Shown piece after piece: positions 44,370-52,424 of a DNA stretch of 64,000 nt; position 1 is the stretch's first letter; each line of letters begins with the position of its first letter. The notes beneath the pieces were generated by a model that was not told the DNA's origin, made no database searches, and saw nothing but the letters and a program-made list of their open reading frames with translations. The position numbers and the translations under genes are program-made. Origin of the DNA: Herbidospora cretacea. GTDB taxonomy: Bacteria > Actinomycetota > Actinomycetes > Streptosporangiales > Streptosporangiaceae. The stretch spans positions 32,549 to 96,548 of the forward strand of contig NZ_BBXG01000002.1 of assembly GCF_001570605.1 (NCBI RefSeq). The letters are read 5' to 3'.

Positions 44370-45011
44370 ATGATTCGTGTCTTCCTGCTCGACGATCACG
44401 AGGTCGTGCGGCGCGGGGTGGCCGCGCTGCTGGAGTCGGAAGACGACATCGAGGTCGTCGGCGAGGCCGGCACCGCCGCCGCCGGGTGTGCGCGCATCCC
44501 GGCCCTGCGGCCCGACGTGGCGATCCTCGACGTGCGCCTGCCGGACGGCGACGGCGTTAAGGTCTGCCGTGAGGTCCGCAGCCAGCTGCCCGGCCTGGCC
44601 TGCCTGATGCTCACCTCCTACGCCGACGACGACGCCCTCTTCGAGGCGGTGATGGCCGGGGCGGCCGGATACGTGCTGAAGCAGATCCACGGCTCCGACC
44701 TGGTGGGGGCGGTCCGCACGGTCGCCGCCGGGCAGTCGCTGCTCGACCCGCAGACCACGGCGGCGATGCTCAACCGGCTGCGCGACCAGGCCGGGCGCTC
44801 CGACCCGCTGGCCATGCTGTCCGACCAGGAACGGACGATCCTGGAGCTGATCGGCGAGGGGCTGACGAACCGGCAGATCGGCGAGCGCATGTTCCTGGCG
44901 GAGAAGACCGTCAAGAACTACGTCTCCAACCTGCTGGCCAAGCTCAACATGCAGCGCCGGACGCAGGCGGCGGCGCTGGCGGCGCGGATGAGGGCAGATC
45001 GGCGTGATTGA
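44370..45011 (+). CDS. devR: NarL/DevR-type response regulator
   Basis: A 213-residue response regulator. The receiver domain has Asp8-Asp9 and the phospho-acceptor Asp54 in AILDVRLPDGDG. The C-terminal LuxR-type helix-turn-helix (about 145-205) reads ERTILELIGEGLTNRQIGE and EKTVKNYVSNLLAKL, close to mycobacterial DevR/DosR. The DevS-type kinase is 450 bases further on the opposite strand. DevR boxes near three promoters in this cluster support autoregulation. Confidence 0.88.
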   Translation: MIRVFLLDDHEVVRRGVAALLESEDDIEVVGEAGTAAAGCARIPALRPDVAILDVRLPDGDGVKVCREVRSQLPGLACLMLTSYADDDALFEAVMAGAAGYVLKQIHGSDLVGAVRTVAAGQSLLDPQTTAAMLNRLRDQAGRSDPLAMLSDQERTILELIGEGLTNRQIGERMFLAEKTVKNYVSNLLAKLNMQRRTQAAALAARMRADRRD

Positions 45012-45012
45012 T

Positions 45013-45026
45013 GGGACTTTGGTCCC
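45013..45026. promoter_or_regulatory. DevR/DosR-type box
   Basis: GGGACTTTGGTCCC differs from the DosR consensus GGGACTTTAGTCCC at one position and is followed by TAA as in the consensus. It lies 36 bases upstream of the PPOX-fold gene. Confidence 0.7.
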
Positions 45027-45062
45027 TAATTCCTAGATGTGGCCCCAGGCCAGACTCTCTTC

Positions 45063-45467
45063 ATGAGAACTGACTCGGCCGGACTCTCGGTGCTGTCCCG
45101 GGAGGAGTGCCTGCGCCTGCTGGCCGTCACTCCCATCGGGCGGCTCGTGTTCACGCACCGGGCGCTGCCCGCCGTCCAGCCGGTCAACTTCGTGCTCGAC
45201 GGGGAGAGCGTGGTCGTCAGGACCGCCATCGGTTCCCGCCTGGCCGCCGCGACGCGCGACGCCGTGGTGGCCTTCGAGATCGACGACATCGACAGCCGGA
45301 CCGGGAGCGGCTGGTCGGTGACCGTGCTCGGGCGCGCCCGGGGGGTGACCGACCCGGCGGAGGTCGCCCGGCTGGCCACGCTCCCGCTGCTGCCCTGGAC
45401 GCCGTCGGCGTTCGACCACTTCGTGACCCTGCCGGCCGAGGAGGTGTCGGGGCGGCGGTTCAATTGA
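45063..45467 (+). CDS. Pyridoxamine 5'-phosphate oxidase-fold (FMN-binding) protein
   Basis: A 134-residue split-barrel protein: LSREECLRLLAVTPIGRLVF start, LPAVQPVNFVLDGESVVVRT core and VAFEIDDID, then GWSVTVLGRAR. Proteins of this type bind FMN or F420 and reduce small molecules. A DevR-type box sits just upstream and the devS gene ends 7 bases inside its 3' end, so it is probably a DevR target. Confidence 0.85.
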   Translation: MRTDSAGLSVLSREECLRLLAVTPIGRLVFTHRALPAVQPVNFVLDGESVVVRTAIGSRLAAATRDAVVAFEIDDIDSRTGSGWSVTVLGRARGVTDPAEVARLATLPLLPWTPSAFDHFVTLPAEEVSGRRFN

Positions 45468-47016
45468 CAGGCACGCGCCAGCTCAGGCGGGTGTTCCATC
45501 CGTCGGCCGGGCCGATCGAGAAGGACCCGCCGAGCAGCACCGCGCGCTCCTCCAGGTTGCGCAGGCCGCTGCGGCGTCCGTCGGAGGGGACGCCGACACC
45601 GTCGTCCTGGACGGTCAGGGTCAGCGTGCCACCCGACACCTCGGCCACCACTTCGGCGCGGGTGGCCTTCGCATGGCGTACGAGATTGGAGAGGGCCTCG
45701 CGCAGGACGGCGAGCAACTGCTCGGCGACCGCGTCGCTCACGACGTTGTCGAGCCAGCCCTCCATCCGCAGGCCGGGCATGAAGCCCAGGTGGCCGCGGG
45801 CGCCCTCGACCAGCTCGACGATGTGGGCGCGCAGGCTCTGCCCGCCCACGGTGGCCGGGGACTGGAGGGCGAAGATGGTCGAGCGGATCTGCCGGATCGT
45901 CTCGTCGAGTTCGTCGATCGTGTGCCGGACCCTGGTCGCCGCCTCGGGGTGGTCGACGAGGCGGACCGTGCTCATCAGCGTCATGGCGGTGGCGAACAGG
46001 CGCTGGATGACGACGTCGTGGAGGTCCTTGGCGATGCGGTGGCGGTCTTCCAGCAGGCCCAGTCGCTCGGCGTCCTCGCGGGCCTCGGCCAGCTCCAGCG
46101 CGATCGACGCCTGGTCGGCGAACGCGCTCAGCATGCGCAGCAGCGACGGGGCGAACGGTAACCGGCCCGGCCGTTTGCCGATCTCCAGCACCGCGCGCAC
46201 CGAACCCACCCGGCCGAGCGGGATCGACGCCGACTGTCCCGACTCGTCGTCGGTGAAAGCCGCCGGGTCGCCGTCGGAGATCTCGGTGCCGTTGCCGAAC
46301 CGCAGCACCGCCACGTCGGCGTCGGTCATCTCGCGGGCCCGGCTCACCACGTGGGTGAGCACCTCCTGCGGCCCCGCGCCGGACAGCAGGCTCGTGGTCA
46401 CCTCGGACGACGCCTGGAGCCACATCTCGCGGCGGCGGGTCTCCTCGAACAGGCGGGCGTTCTCGATCGCGACGCCGGCCGCCGTGGCCAGCGCGGTGAC
46501 GACCGCCTGGTCCTCCTCGTCGAACTCGGCCCCGCCGCGCTTCTCGGTCAGATAGAGGTTGCCGAAGACCTCGTCGCGCACCCGCAGCGGCACCCCGAGG
46601 AAGCTGCCCATCGGCGGGTGGCCGGGCGGGAAGCCGTAGGAGTCGGGGTGGTCGGAGATCCGCGCCATCCGCAGCGGCTTCGGCTCCTTGATGAGCAGCC
46701 CGAGCAGGCCGAGGCCGTGGGGCCAGTGCTCGATCCGGGCGATCTCTGCCTCGCTTAGCCCGACCGGGATGAACTCCAGGAGCGTGGACTCCTCGCCCAC
46801 CACGCCGAGCGCGCCGTAGGTCGCGTCGACCAGCCGGGCGGCGGTCTCCACGATCCGGCCGAGCACGATCTCCAGCTGGAGGTCGCTGCCGACGAGGACC
46901 ACGGCTTCGAGCAGCGCATGGACCCGGTCGCGGGTGGCCAGCACCGCCTCAAGGCGGGTCTGCAGCTCGGCGAGCAGCTCGTCCAGGCGCATGCTGGGCA
47001 CGAGGGGGTGGGCCAT
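45460..47016 (-). CDS. devS: GAF-domain sensor histidine kinase, DevS/DosT type
   Basis: A 518-residue kinase. Two GAF domains occupy about residues 30-310 (GALGVVGEESTLLEFIPVGL, FLGVPLRVRDEVFGNLYLTEK). The HisKA_3 dimerisation helix has RIAKDLHDVVIQRLFATAM with His about 333, and the HATPase domain ends with GLRNLEERAVLLGG. In mycobacteria the first GAF binds haem and senses O2, NO or CO. Its start is 25 bases from a DevR-like box. Whether it binds haem is not visible with certainty. Confidence 0.88.
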   Translation of the reverse strand: MAHPLVPSMRLDELLAELQTRLEAVLATRDRVHALLEAVVLVGSDLQLEIVLGRIVETAARLVDATYGALGVVGEESTLLEFIPVGLSEAEIARIEHWPHGLGLLGLLIKEPKPLRMARISDHPDSYGFPPGHPPMGSFLGVPLRVRDEVFGNLYLTEKRGGAEFDEEDQAVVTALATAAGVAIENARLFEETRRREMWLQASSEVTTSLLSGAGPQEVLTHVVSRAREMTDADVAVLRFGNGTEISDGDPAAFTDDESGQSASIPLGRVGSVRAVLEIGKRPGRLPFAPSLLRMLSAFADQASIALELAEAREDAERLGLLEDRHRIAKDLHDVVIQRLFATAMTLMSTVRLVDHPEAATRVRHTIDELDETIRQIRSTIFALQSPATVGGQSLRAHIVELVEGARGHLGFMPGLRMEGWLDNVVSDAVAEQLLAVLREALSNLVRHAKATRAEVVAEVSGGTLTLTVQDDGVGVPSDGRRSGLRNLEERAVLLGGSFSIGPADGWNTRLSWRVPVN

Positions 47017-47040
47017 GGCGACATTCTGCTACCAACCGGT

Positions 47041-47054
47041 GTGACTTTGGTCCT
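47041..47054. promoter_or_regulatory. DevR-like box between devS and the CoA-ligase-like gene
   Basis: GTGACTTTGGTCCT matches the DosR consensus at 11 of 14 positions. It can serve the divergent devS and the gene starting at 47112. Confidence 0.5.
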
Positions 47055-47111
47055 ATCGGGGTGAGTCGTCCGGCCCTACTTCGCAGCTCCTGGCGCGGGC
47101 AGCCTGGTGGC

Positions 47112-47585
47112 GTGGATTCCCTACCTGGTGAGGTGGCCGTGCTGGCACGGTCGGAAGCGGTCCTGGCGGCGCTCGTCGACGTGCTGCCGGTCTGTTCGTA
47201 CGTCCGGGCCGACGACGCCGAGATGCTGGCCCACTGGGGAGACGATCCGGCCACGACGGTCATCGTCGTCGACTCGCTGGGCGACCCGCGCGAGTTCTCG
47301 CAGGTCGCGGCGCAGGTCAGCCGCCGCAAGCCCATCGTGGTGTTCTCGCCCACCGGGGTCACGCCCGCCATGGCCGCGCTCACGCGGGTCACGGGGGTGA
47401 TCGTGGTCGACGGGCTGCGGGACCTGGTCGACACGGTCCGGCTGCTGGCCTGCCAGCCGCTCCCGCTCGGCCAGGACGGGCTATTCGGCGGCCGGGTGCC
47501 CTGTTCCGCCAATCCGGAGCAGGCGGTCCGGGCGCTGGCCCGGGTGGCGGCGTATGTCGAGTGGCGGCGTGCCGCGCCCGCATGA
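47112..47585 (+). CDS. Stand-alone succinyl-CoA-ligase-like flavodoxin domain
   Basis: A 157-residue protein resembling the second Rossmann domain of NDP-forming acyl-CoA synthetases: REFSQVAAQVSRRKPIVVFSPTG, then GVIVVDGLRDLVDTVRLLACQPLPLG. The nucleotide-grasp and CoA-binding parts are absent, so it cannot be a full ligase; it may be a regulatory or acyl-binding relic. An in-frame GTG at 47061 exists, but the DevR-like box is only 7 bases before it, so the GTG at 47112 is preferred. Confidence 0.6.
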   Translation: MDSLPGEVAVLARSEAVLAALVDVLPVCSYVRADDAEMLAHWGDDPATTVIVVDSLGDPREFSQVAAQVSRRKPIVVFSPTGVTPAMAALTRVTGVIVVDGLRDLVDTVRLLACQPLPLGQDGLFGGRVPCSANPEQAVRALARVAAYVEWRRAAPA

Positions 47586-47645
47586 CTCTGCGTCCCGAGG
47601 ATGCCGCCGTCGCGGTGGTCCGCGACCGACGGCATTCTTCACCCC

Positions 47646-47867
47646 TCAGTGGTGGTGATGGTGGTGCTTGTTGTGGTGGTGATGGTTGTTGTGATGGTGC
47701 TTCTTGTGGTGGTGAGGCGGGTCGTGACGCGACGTCGACACCATGGGCGCCGTCTCGACCGGCAAGGCTGCCGCATCGGCCGGCGCTGACGTGGCCACCG
47801 GCCCGGCCACCAGAGCCGCCGCTCCGGCGAACCCCGCACCGATCGCCGCCAATCTCCTCCTGTCCAT
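47646..47867 (-). CDS. Small secreted His-rich (metal-binding) protein
   Basis: A 73-residue protein. A basic start and hydrophobic core (RRRLAAIGAGFAGAAALVAG) end in a signal-peptidase site near APADAA. The C-terminal 26 residues are almost all His with some Lys and Asn (HHHKKHHHNNHHHHNKHHHH), a clear metal-binding tail. The ribosome binding site GAAGGAG is excellent. It lies 115 bases downstream of nrdB on the same strand. It probably binds zinc, nickel, cobalt or copper outside the cell; which metal is unknown. Confidence 0.75.
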   Translation of the reverse strand: MDRRRLAAIGAGFAGAAALVAGPVATSAPADAAALPVETAPMVSTSRHDPPHHHKKHHHNNHHHHNKHHHHHH

Positions 47868-47981
47868 GAGGATCTCCTTCGGATAGCCGTACTTCCACCG
47901 TGAACACGTCCGTGAAAGCGAGTCCAGGGCTCCCGGCCCGGATTGGAGGCGGGTGGTGCGGGTCTTTACCCGCGGCTTGTG

Positions 47982-48980
47982 TCAGAAATCGGCGTCGAAG
48001 GTGACGGTGCCGGTGACGCCCACCTGGTAGGCGGAGACCTTGCGTTCGAAGAAGTTGGACAGTTCCTGGACGTCCTGGAGTTCCATGAAGGCGAAGGGGT
48101 TCTTGGCGCCGTACAGGGGCGGGATGCCGAGCTGGGCCAGCCTGCGGTCGGCGACGTGTTCCAGGTAATGGCGCATGTCGGTGATCGACATGCCGGAGAC
48201 GCCGCCGCCCAGGAGGTCCTCGGCGAACTGGGCCTCGCAGTCGACGGCCTCGGCGAGCATGGCCTTGACCTGGGCGATCAGGTCGTCGTCGAACAGGTCG
48301 GGCTCCTCGGCGCGGGCCACTTCGACCACGTCGAAGGCGAAGGCCATGTGCATCGACTCGTCGCGGAAGACCCAGTTCGTGCCTGAGGCCAGGCCGTTGA
48401 GCAGGCCTCGGGACCGCAGGAAGTAGACGTACGCGAAGGCTCCGTAGAAGAAGAGGCCCTCGATGCACGCCGCGAAGCAGATGAGGTTGAGCAGGAAGGC
48501 CCGCCGGTCCTCCCGGGTGCGCAGCTCCTTGAGGTCGCCGAGGGAGTCGATCCAGCGGAAGCAGAAGTCCGCCTTCCGGCTGATCGACGGGATGTTCTCC
48601 ACAGCGGCGAAGGCCTCGAAGCGCTCCTGCTCGTCGGGCACGTAGGTGTCGAGCAGGTTCAGGTAGAACTGCACGTGCACGGCCTCCTCGAAGAGCTGCC
48701 GCGACAGGTAGAGGCGCGCTTCGGGGGCGTTGACGTGCTGATAGAGGTTGAGCACCAGGTTGTTGGCGACGATCGTGTCACCCGTGGCGAAGAAGGCCAC
48801 CAGCCGGGAGACGAGGTGGCGCTCCGCGTCGGAGAGCTTCCCGAGGTCGGCGAGGTCGGAGTGGAGGTCGACCTCCTCGACGGTCCAGGTGTTCTTGATG
48901 GCGTCGCGGTAGCGCTCGAAGAACGCCGGATAGCGCATCGGGCGCAGGGTCAGGCTCATGCCGGGGTCGAGCAGCATCAC
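47982..48980 (-). CDS. nrdB: Class Ia ribonucleotide reductase beta subunit
   Basis: A 332-residue diiron protein. Metal ligands appear in order: Asp68 (ATGDTIVANN), Glu99 and His102 (FEEAVHVQFY), Glu in CIEGLFFYGAFAY and Glu/His in RDESMHMAFAFDVV. The radical tyrosine is present as Tyr106, in the E-x-x-H-x-x-x-Y spacing, so the subunit should be a tyrosyl-radical type. It supplies the radical to NrdA for deoxynucleotide synthesis. The ATG overlaps the nrdA stop (ATGA), giving coupled translation. Confidence 0.94.
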   Translation of the reverse strand: MMLLDPGMSLTLRPMRYPAFFERYRDAIKNTWTVEEVDLHSDLADLGKLSDAERHLVSRLVAFFATGDTIVANNLVLNLYQHVNAPEARLYLSRQLFEEAVHVQFYLNLLDTYVPDEQERFEAFAAVENIPSISRKADFCFRWIDSLGDLKELRTREDRRAFLLNLICFAACIEGLFFYGAFAYVYFLRSRGLLNGLASGTNWVFRDESMHMAFAFDVVEVARAEEPDLFDDDLIAQVKAMLAEAVDCEAQFAEDLLGGGVSGMSITDMRHYLEHVADRRLAQLGIPPLYGAKNPFAFMELQDVQELSNFFERKVSAYQVGVTGTVTFDADF

Positions 48981-51268
48981 TGGCAGGCCTCACAGGACTC
49001 GGGGTTCTCCAGGGAGCAGGCGATCGCCTCTTCCGACGCGGCGGTCAGGACCGGGACGGTCGCCTGCTGGATGCGCGTCGCGGGGCGCGAGCGCAGGTAG
49101 TAGGTGGTCTTCAGGCCCGACTTCCAGGCGTGGAGGTACATCGACGACAGCTTGTCGATCGTCGGGCTGGCCATGAACAGGTTGAGCGACTGGCTCTGGT
49201 CGATGTAGGGGCTCCGGGCGGCGGCCATGTCGATCAAGGCGCGCTGCGGGAGCTCCCAGGCGGTGCGGAACAGCGCCCTTGTCTCGGCCGGCAGCTCGGC
49301 GATGCCCTGGACCGAGCCCTCCGCCTGGCGGATGGCGGTGCGGACCGGTTCCGTCCACAGGCCCCGGGCCTTGAGTTCGGCCACCAGGGCGTTGTTGATC
49401 TGGAGGAACTCCCCGCTCAGGGTCTCGCGCTTGAAGAGGTTCGACACCTGCGGCTCGACGCACTCGTAGCAGCCGGCGATCGAGGCGATGGTCGCCGTGG
49501 GGGCGATGGCGATCAGCAGCGAGTTCCGCAGGCCGTGTTCGGCGATCTTGGCGCGGACCTCGGTCCATTCGGGGCGCAGGCCGTGCAGGTCCGGCTGGAG
49601 TCGGCCGCGCGCGGCCCAGGTCTCCTCGTACGCCGGATGCGGCCCGTGCACCGCCGCGAGATCGGCCGAGGTGTCGAGGGCGGCCAGGTAGATCTCCTCG
49701 GAGATCCGGGTGGAGAGCTCTTTGGCCTCGGGAGAGTCGAAGGGCAGCTTGAGCGCGAAGAAGACGTCCTGGAGGCCCATCAGTCCCAGGCCGACCGGGC
49801 GCCAGCGCGGGTTGCTCGCCGCGGCCTGCTTGGTCGGGTAGTAGTTGATGTCGATCACGCGGTCGAGGAAGACGACGGCGGTCCTGACCGTCGCGCGGAG
49901 CCTGGCCCAGTCGATGCCGTCGTCGCAGAGGTGGGCGGCCAGGTTGACGGAGCCCAGGTTGCAGACCGCGGTCTCCTCGTCGCTGGACACCTCGATGATC
50001 TCGGTGCACAGGTTCGACAGGTGCACGACGTTGCCGGGCTCGGCGGCCTGGTTGCAGGTGCGGTTGGCGATGTCCTTGAAGGTCATCCAGCCGTTGCCGG
50101 TCTGGGCCAGGGTGCGCATCATCTTGGCGTAGAGGTCGCGGGCGCGGATCTGCCGGACGTAGCGGCCTTCGGCCTCCGCCCTGCGGTAGACCTCGTCGAA
50201 GGCGTCGCCCCACAGGTCGGGGAGTTCGGGCAGGTCGTTGGGGTCGAACAGCGACCACGTCTCGTCGGCCTGGACGCGGCGCATGAACTCGTCGGGGATC
50301 CAGTTGGCCAGGTTGAGGTTGTGGGTGCGGCGGGCGTCCTCGCCCGTGTTGTCGCGCAGCTCCAGGAACTCCTCGACGTCGGGGTGCCAGGGCTCCAGGT
50401 AGACGCAGGCCGCGCCCTTGCGGCGGCCGCCCTGGTTGACGGCGGCGACGCTGGCGTCGAGGGTGCGCAGGAACGGGACGATCCCGTTGGAGTGGCCGTT
50501 GGTGCCCTTGATCAGGGCGCCCCTCGACCGCACGCGGGACCAGGAGATGCCGATGCCGCCGGCGAACTTCGACAGGTGGGCGACCTGGGCGTACCGCTCG
50601 TAGATCGAGCCGAGCTCGTCGCGCGGGGAGTCGACCAGGTAGCACGACGACATCTGGGTGTGCCCGGTGCCGGAGTTGAACAGCGTCGGCGAGCTGGGCA
50701 GATAGGCCAGCGACGACATCAGCCGGTAGAGCTCGACGGCCTCGCCCGGGGTCTGGGCCAGGCCGCAGGCGACCCGCAGGAGCCAGAACTGCGGGGTCTC
50801 CACCGGGACGCGCGTCCGGGGGTGGCGGAGCAGGTAGCGGTCGTACACGGTGCGGAGGCCGAAGTACTCGAAGCGGTGATCATTGAGCGGGTCGATCACG
50901 GCGTCGAGCAGGTCGGCGTGGTCGGCCACGAAGACGGCCGTGGGGTCGCCGATCAGGCCCAGGGCGTGGCCTTCCTTGATCGACCGGCTGAACGTGTCGG
51001 CGTCGACCTCCTTCTGGATGTACGCCGCCAGCAGCCGTGCGGCCAGCCGGGAGTACTGCGGCTCCTCGCCGATCATCTCGGCGGCGGTCTGGATCGACAG
51101 ACGGTCGAGTTCGGCGGTGGTGGCGCCGTCGTACAGGCCGCTGATGGTCCTGGTGGCGACCCGGAGCGGCTCGACGTCGGCCAGCCCGTCGGAACAGCTC
51201 TCGACGGCGCGCACGATCCTGGTCACGTCGACCGGTTCGAGCGATCCGTCACGCTTCTTGATGCGCAT
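48977..51268 (-). CDS. nrdA: Class Ia ribonucleotide reductase alpha subunit
   Basis: A 763-residue catalytic subunit. An ATP-cone covers about the first 90 residues (MRIKKRDGSLEPVDVTRIVR). The redox cysteines are in MSSCYLVDSP and TAVCNLGSVNLA, the thiyl-radical cysteine in LSNLCTEIIEVSS, and the shuttle pair ends the protein (ESCEACQ). It reduces ribonucleoside diphosphates. The gene is preceded by a coenzyme B12 riboswitch and apparent NrdR boxes, so it is probably shut down when the B12-dependent class II enzyme can work. Confidence 0.95.
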   Translation of the reverse strand: MRIKKRDGSLEPVDVTRIVRAVESCSDGLADVEPLRVATRTISGLYDGATTAELDRLSIQTAAEMIGEEPQYSRLAARLLAAYIQKEVDADTFSRSIKEGHALGLIGDPTAVFVADHADLLDAVIDPLNDHRFEYFGLRTVYDRYLLRHPRTRVPVETPQFWLLRVACGLAQTPGEAVELYRLMSSLAYLPSSPTLFNSGTGHTQMSSCYLVDSPRDELGSIYERYAQVAHLSKFAGGIGISWSRVRSRGALIKGTNGHSNGIVPFLRTLDASVAAVNQGGRRKGAACVYLEPWHPDVEEFLELRDNTGEDARRTHNLNLANWIPDEFMRRVQADETWSLFDPNDLPELPDLWGDAFDEVYRRAEAEGRYVRQIRARDLYAKMMRTLAQTGNGWMTFKDIANRTCNQAAEPGNVVHLSNLCTEIIEVSSDEETAVCNLGSVNLAAHLCDDGIDWARLRATVRTAVVFLDRVIDINYYPTKQAAASNPRWRPVGLGLMGLQDVFFALKLPFDSPEAKELSTRISEEIYLAALDTSADLAAVHGPHPAYEETWAARGRLQPDLHGLRPEWTEVRAKIAEHGLRNSLLIAIAPTATIASIAGCYECVEPQVSNLFKRETLSGEFLQINNALVAELKARGLWTEPVRTAIRQAEGSVQGIAELPAETRALFRTAWELPQRALIDMAAARSPYIDQSQSLNLFMASPTIDKLSSMYLHAWKSGLKTTYYLRSRPATRIQQATVPVLTAASEEAIACSLENPESCEACQ

Positions 51269-51352
51269 CCTCGTCCTCTCCTCGCGAACTCACCGAGGCG
51301 CGCGGGCACGAGGGCACCGGGCGGGGCCGTCCCACGCGGCCTCGGTCCACAC

Positions 51353-51535
51353 GCGATTGGCAGGTCTTCGGACTCGTGGGCGCGCTCTTGCGAGCTCCTA
51401 CCGGCCGTCGCTTCCCAGGCCCTCGAAAGGCCCAGTGCTCGTTGACGGCTTCCGTTCCCACTCACCGCTGCGGGGCAGTCCCGGATTCCCACCGGGTTCC
51501 CTCTTACGACGTCCCGGCTGGCGGTCGGGGCGAAC
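51353..51535 (-). promoter_or_regulatory. Cobalamin (coenzyme B12) riboswitch
   Basis: On the minus strand the aptamer landmarks occur in order: AGAGGGAACCCGGTGGGAAT, GACTGCCCCGC, CTGGGAAGCGACGG and the B12 box AGTCCGAAGACCTGCC (complement of 51359-51374). It ends about 85 bases before the nrdA start. In Streptomyces a B12 riboswitch represses the class Ia nrdABS operon, and the same logic applies here. Confidence 0.93.
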
Positions 51536-51546
51536 CAATGCGTGGG

Positions 51547-51593
51547 ACACCATATCTGGGATCGTTCTCGGCTGTCACATCAACATGTGGTGT
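51547..51593. promoter_or_regulatory. Twin NrdR-box-like sites
   Basis: ACACCATATCTGGGAT (51547-51562) and CATCAACATGTGGTGT (51578-51593) match the palindromic NrdR consensus ACACWATATATWGTGT at 11 and 10 of 16 positions. They start 31 bases apart, the three-helical-turn spacing seen for NrdR box pairs. They lie upstream of the riboswitch, at the expected nrdA promoter. Individually each match is only moderate. Confidence 0.5.
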
Positions 51594-51644
51594 GCCGCAC
51601 CCCCGGAGGAATCCCCCTTACCAAGGTGCGCGCAGGATGGAGTG

Positions 51645-52424
51645 ATGGAGTCCGAACGGAAAACCTGCACCGTACGGCTGGTCGGCGGGCCCACCGCGCT
51701 GCTGGAGATCGGCGGTCTCCGCCTGCTCACCGACCCGGCCTTCGACGGCCCCGGCCCCATCGCCAGCGGCACCCGCACCCTCATCAAGACCACCGGCCCG
51801 GCCATCCCGCTCACGGAGCTGGGCGATCTCGACATCGTCCTGCTCTCCCATGATCAACATGCCGACAACCTCGACCGTTCGGGTCGCGCCCTGCTCGACG
51901 AGGTGCCGGAGGTCCTCACCACCCCCGAGGCCGCCGCCCGGCTGGGTGAGGACGTCACCGGCCTGCCACCCTGGGAGCACCAGACCTTCGAGAGGCCCGA
52001 CGGCGGCTCGCTCCGCATCACCTGGGTGCCGGGCCGGCACGGTCCCCCGGGCACCGAAGATCTCACCGGGACCGTCACGGGTTTCGTGCTGACCGCCTTC
52101 GACCTACCGGCGATCTACGTGAGCGGGGACAACGCCGACCTCGACTCGACCCGCGAGATCACCGAACGCCTCGGCCCGATGGACGTGGCCATCTTCTTCG
52201 CCGGGGCCGCCCGGACCCCGCTGCTCGACGGCTTCCTGACCTTCACGGCCGAGGAGATCGTCGAGGCGACCTTGATCACCGGGGCGGAGGTGGTCATCCC
52301 CGTCCACATGGAGGGCTGGCAGCACTTCACCGAGGGACCGGCCGACCTGTGGGACGCCTTCGAGAAGTACGAACTCGACGACCGGCTGGTGCTGCTGTCA
52401 CCCGGCGACTCGGTCAGTTTCTAG
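51645..52424 (+). CDS. MBL-fold metallohydrolase, UlaG-like
   Basis: A 259-residue metallo-beta-lactamase-fold protein: LLTDPAFDGPGP strand, LSHDQHADNLD at the place of the zinc-binding HxHxD motif, GRHGPPGTEDLTG, VSGDNADL and HMEGWQHFTEG near the end. The Gln in the HDQH motif stands where many relatives have His. Members hydrolyse lactones or phosphodiesters; the substrate here is unknown. The ATG at 51645 follows GGATGGAG. Confidence 0.8.
   Translation: MESERKTCTVRLVGGPTALLEIGGLRLLTDPAFDGPGPIASGTRTLIKTTGPAIPLTELGDLDIVLLSHDQHADNLDRSGRALLDEVPEVLTTPEAAARLGEDVTGLPPWEHQTFERPDGGSLRITWVPGRHGPPGTEDLTGTVTGFVLTAFDLPAIYVSGDNADLDSTREITERLGPMDVAIFFAGAARTPLLDGFLTFTAEEIVEATLITGAEVVIPVHMEGWQHFTEGPADLWDAFEKYELDDRLVLLSPGDSVSF

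Noticed and set aside
49130-51445. 771-codon plus-strand frame over nrdA and the riboswitch
   Set aside because: It runs through the riboswitch and is antisense to a clear RNR gene; no real protein features.
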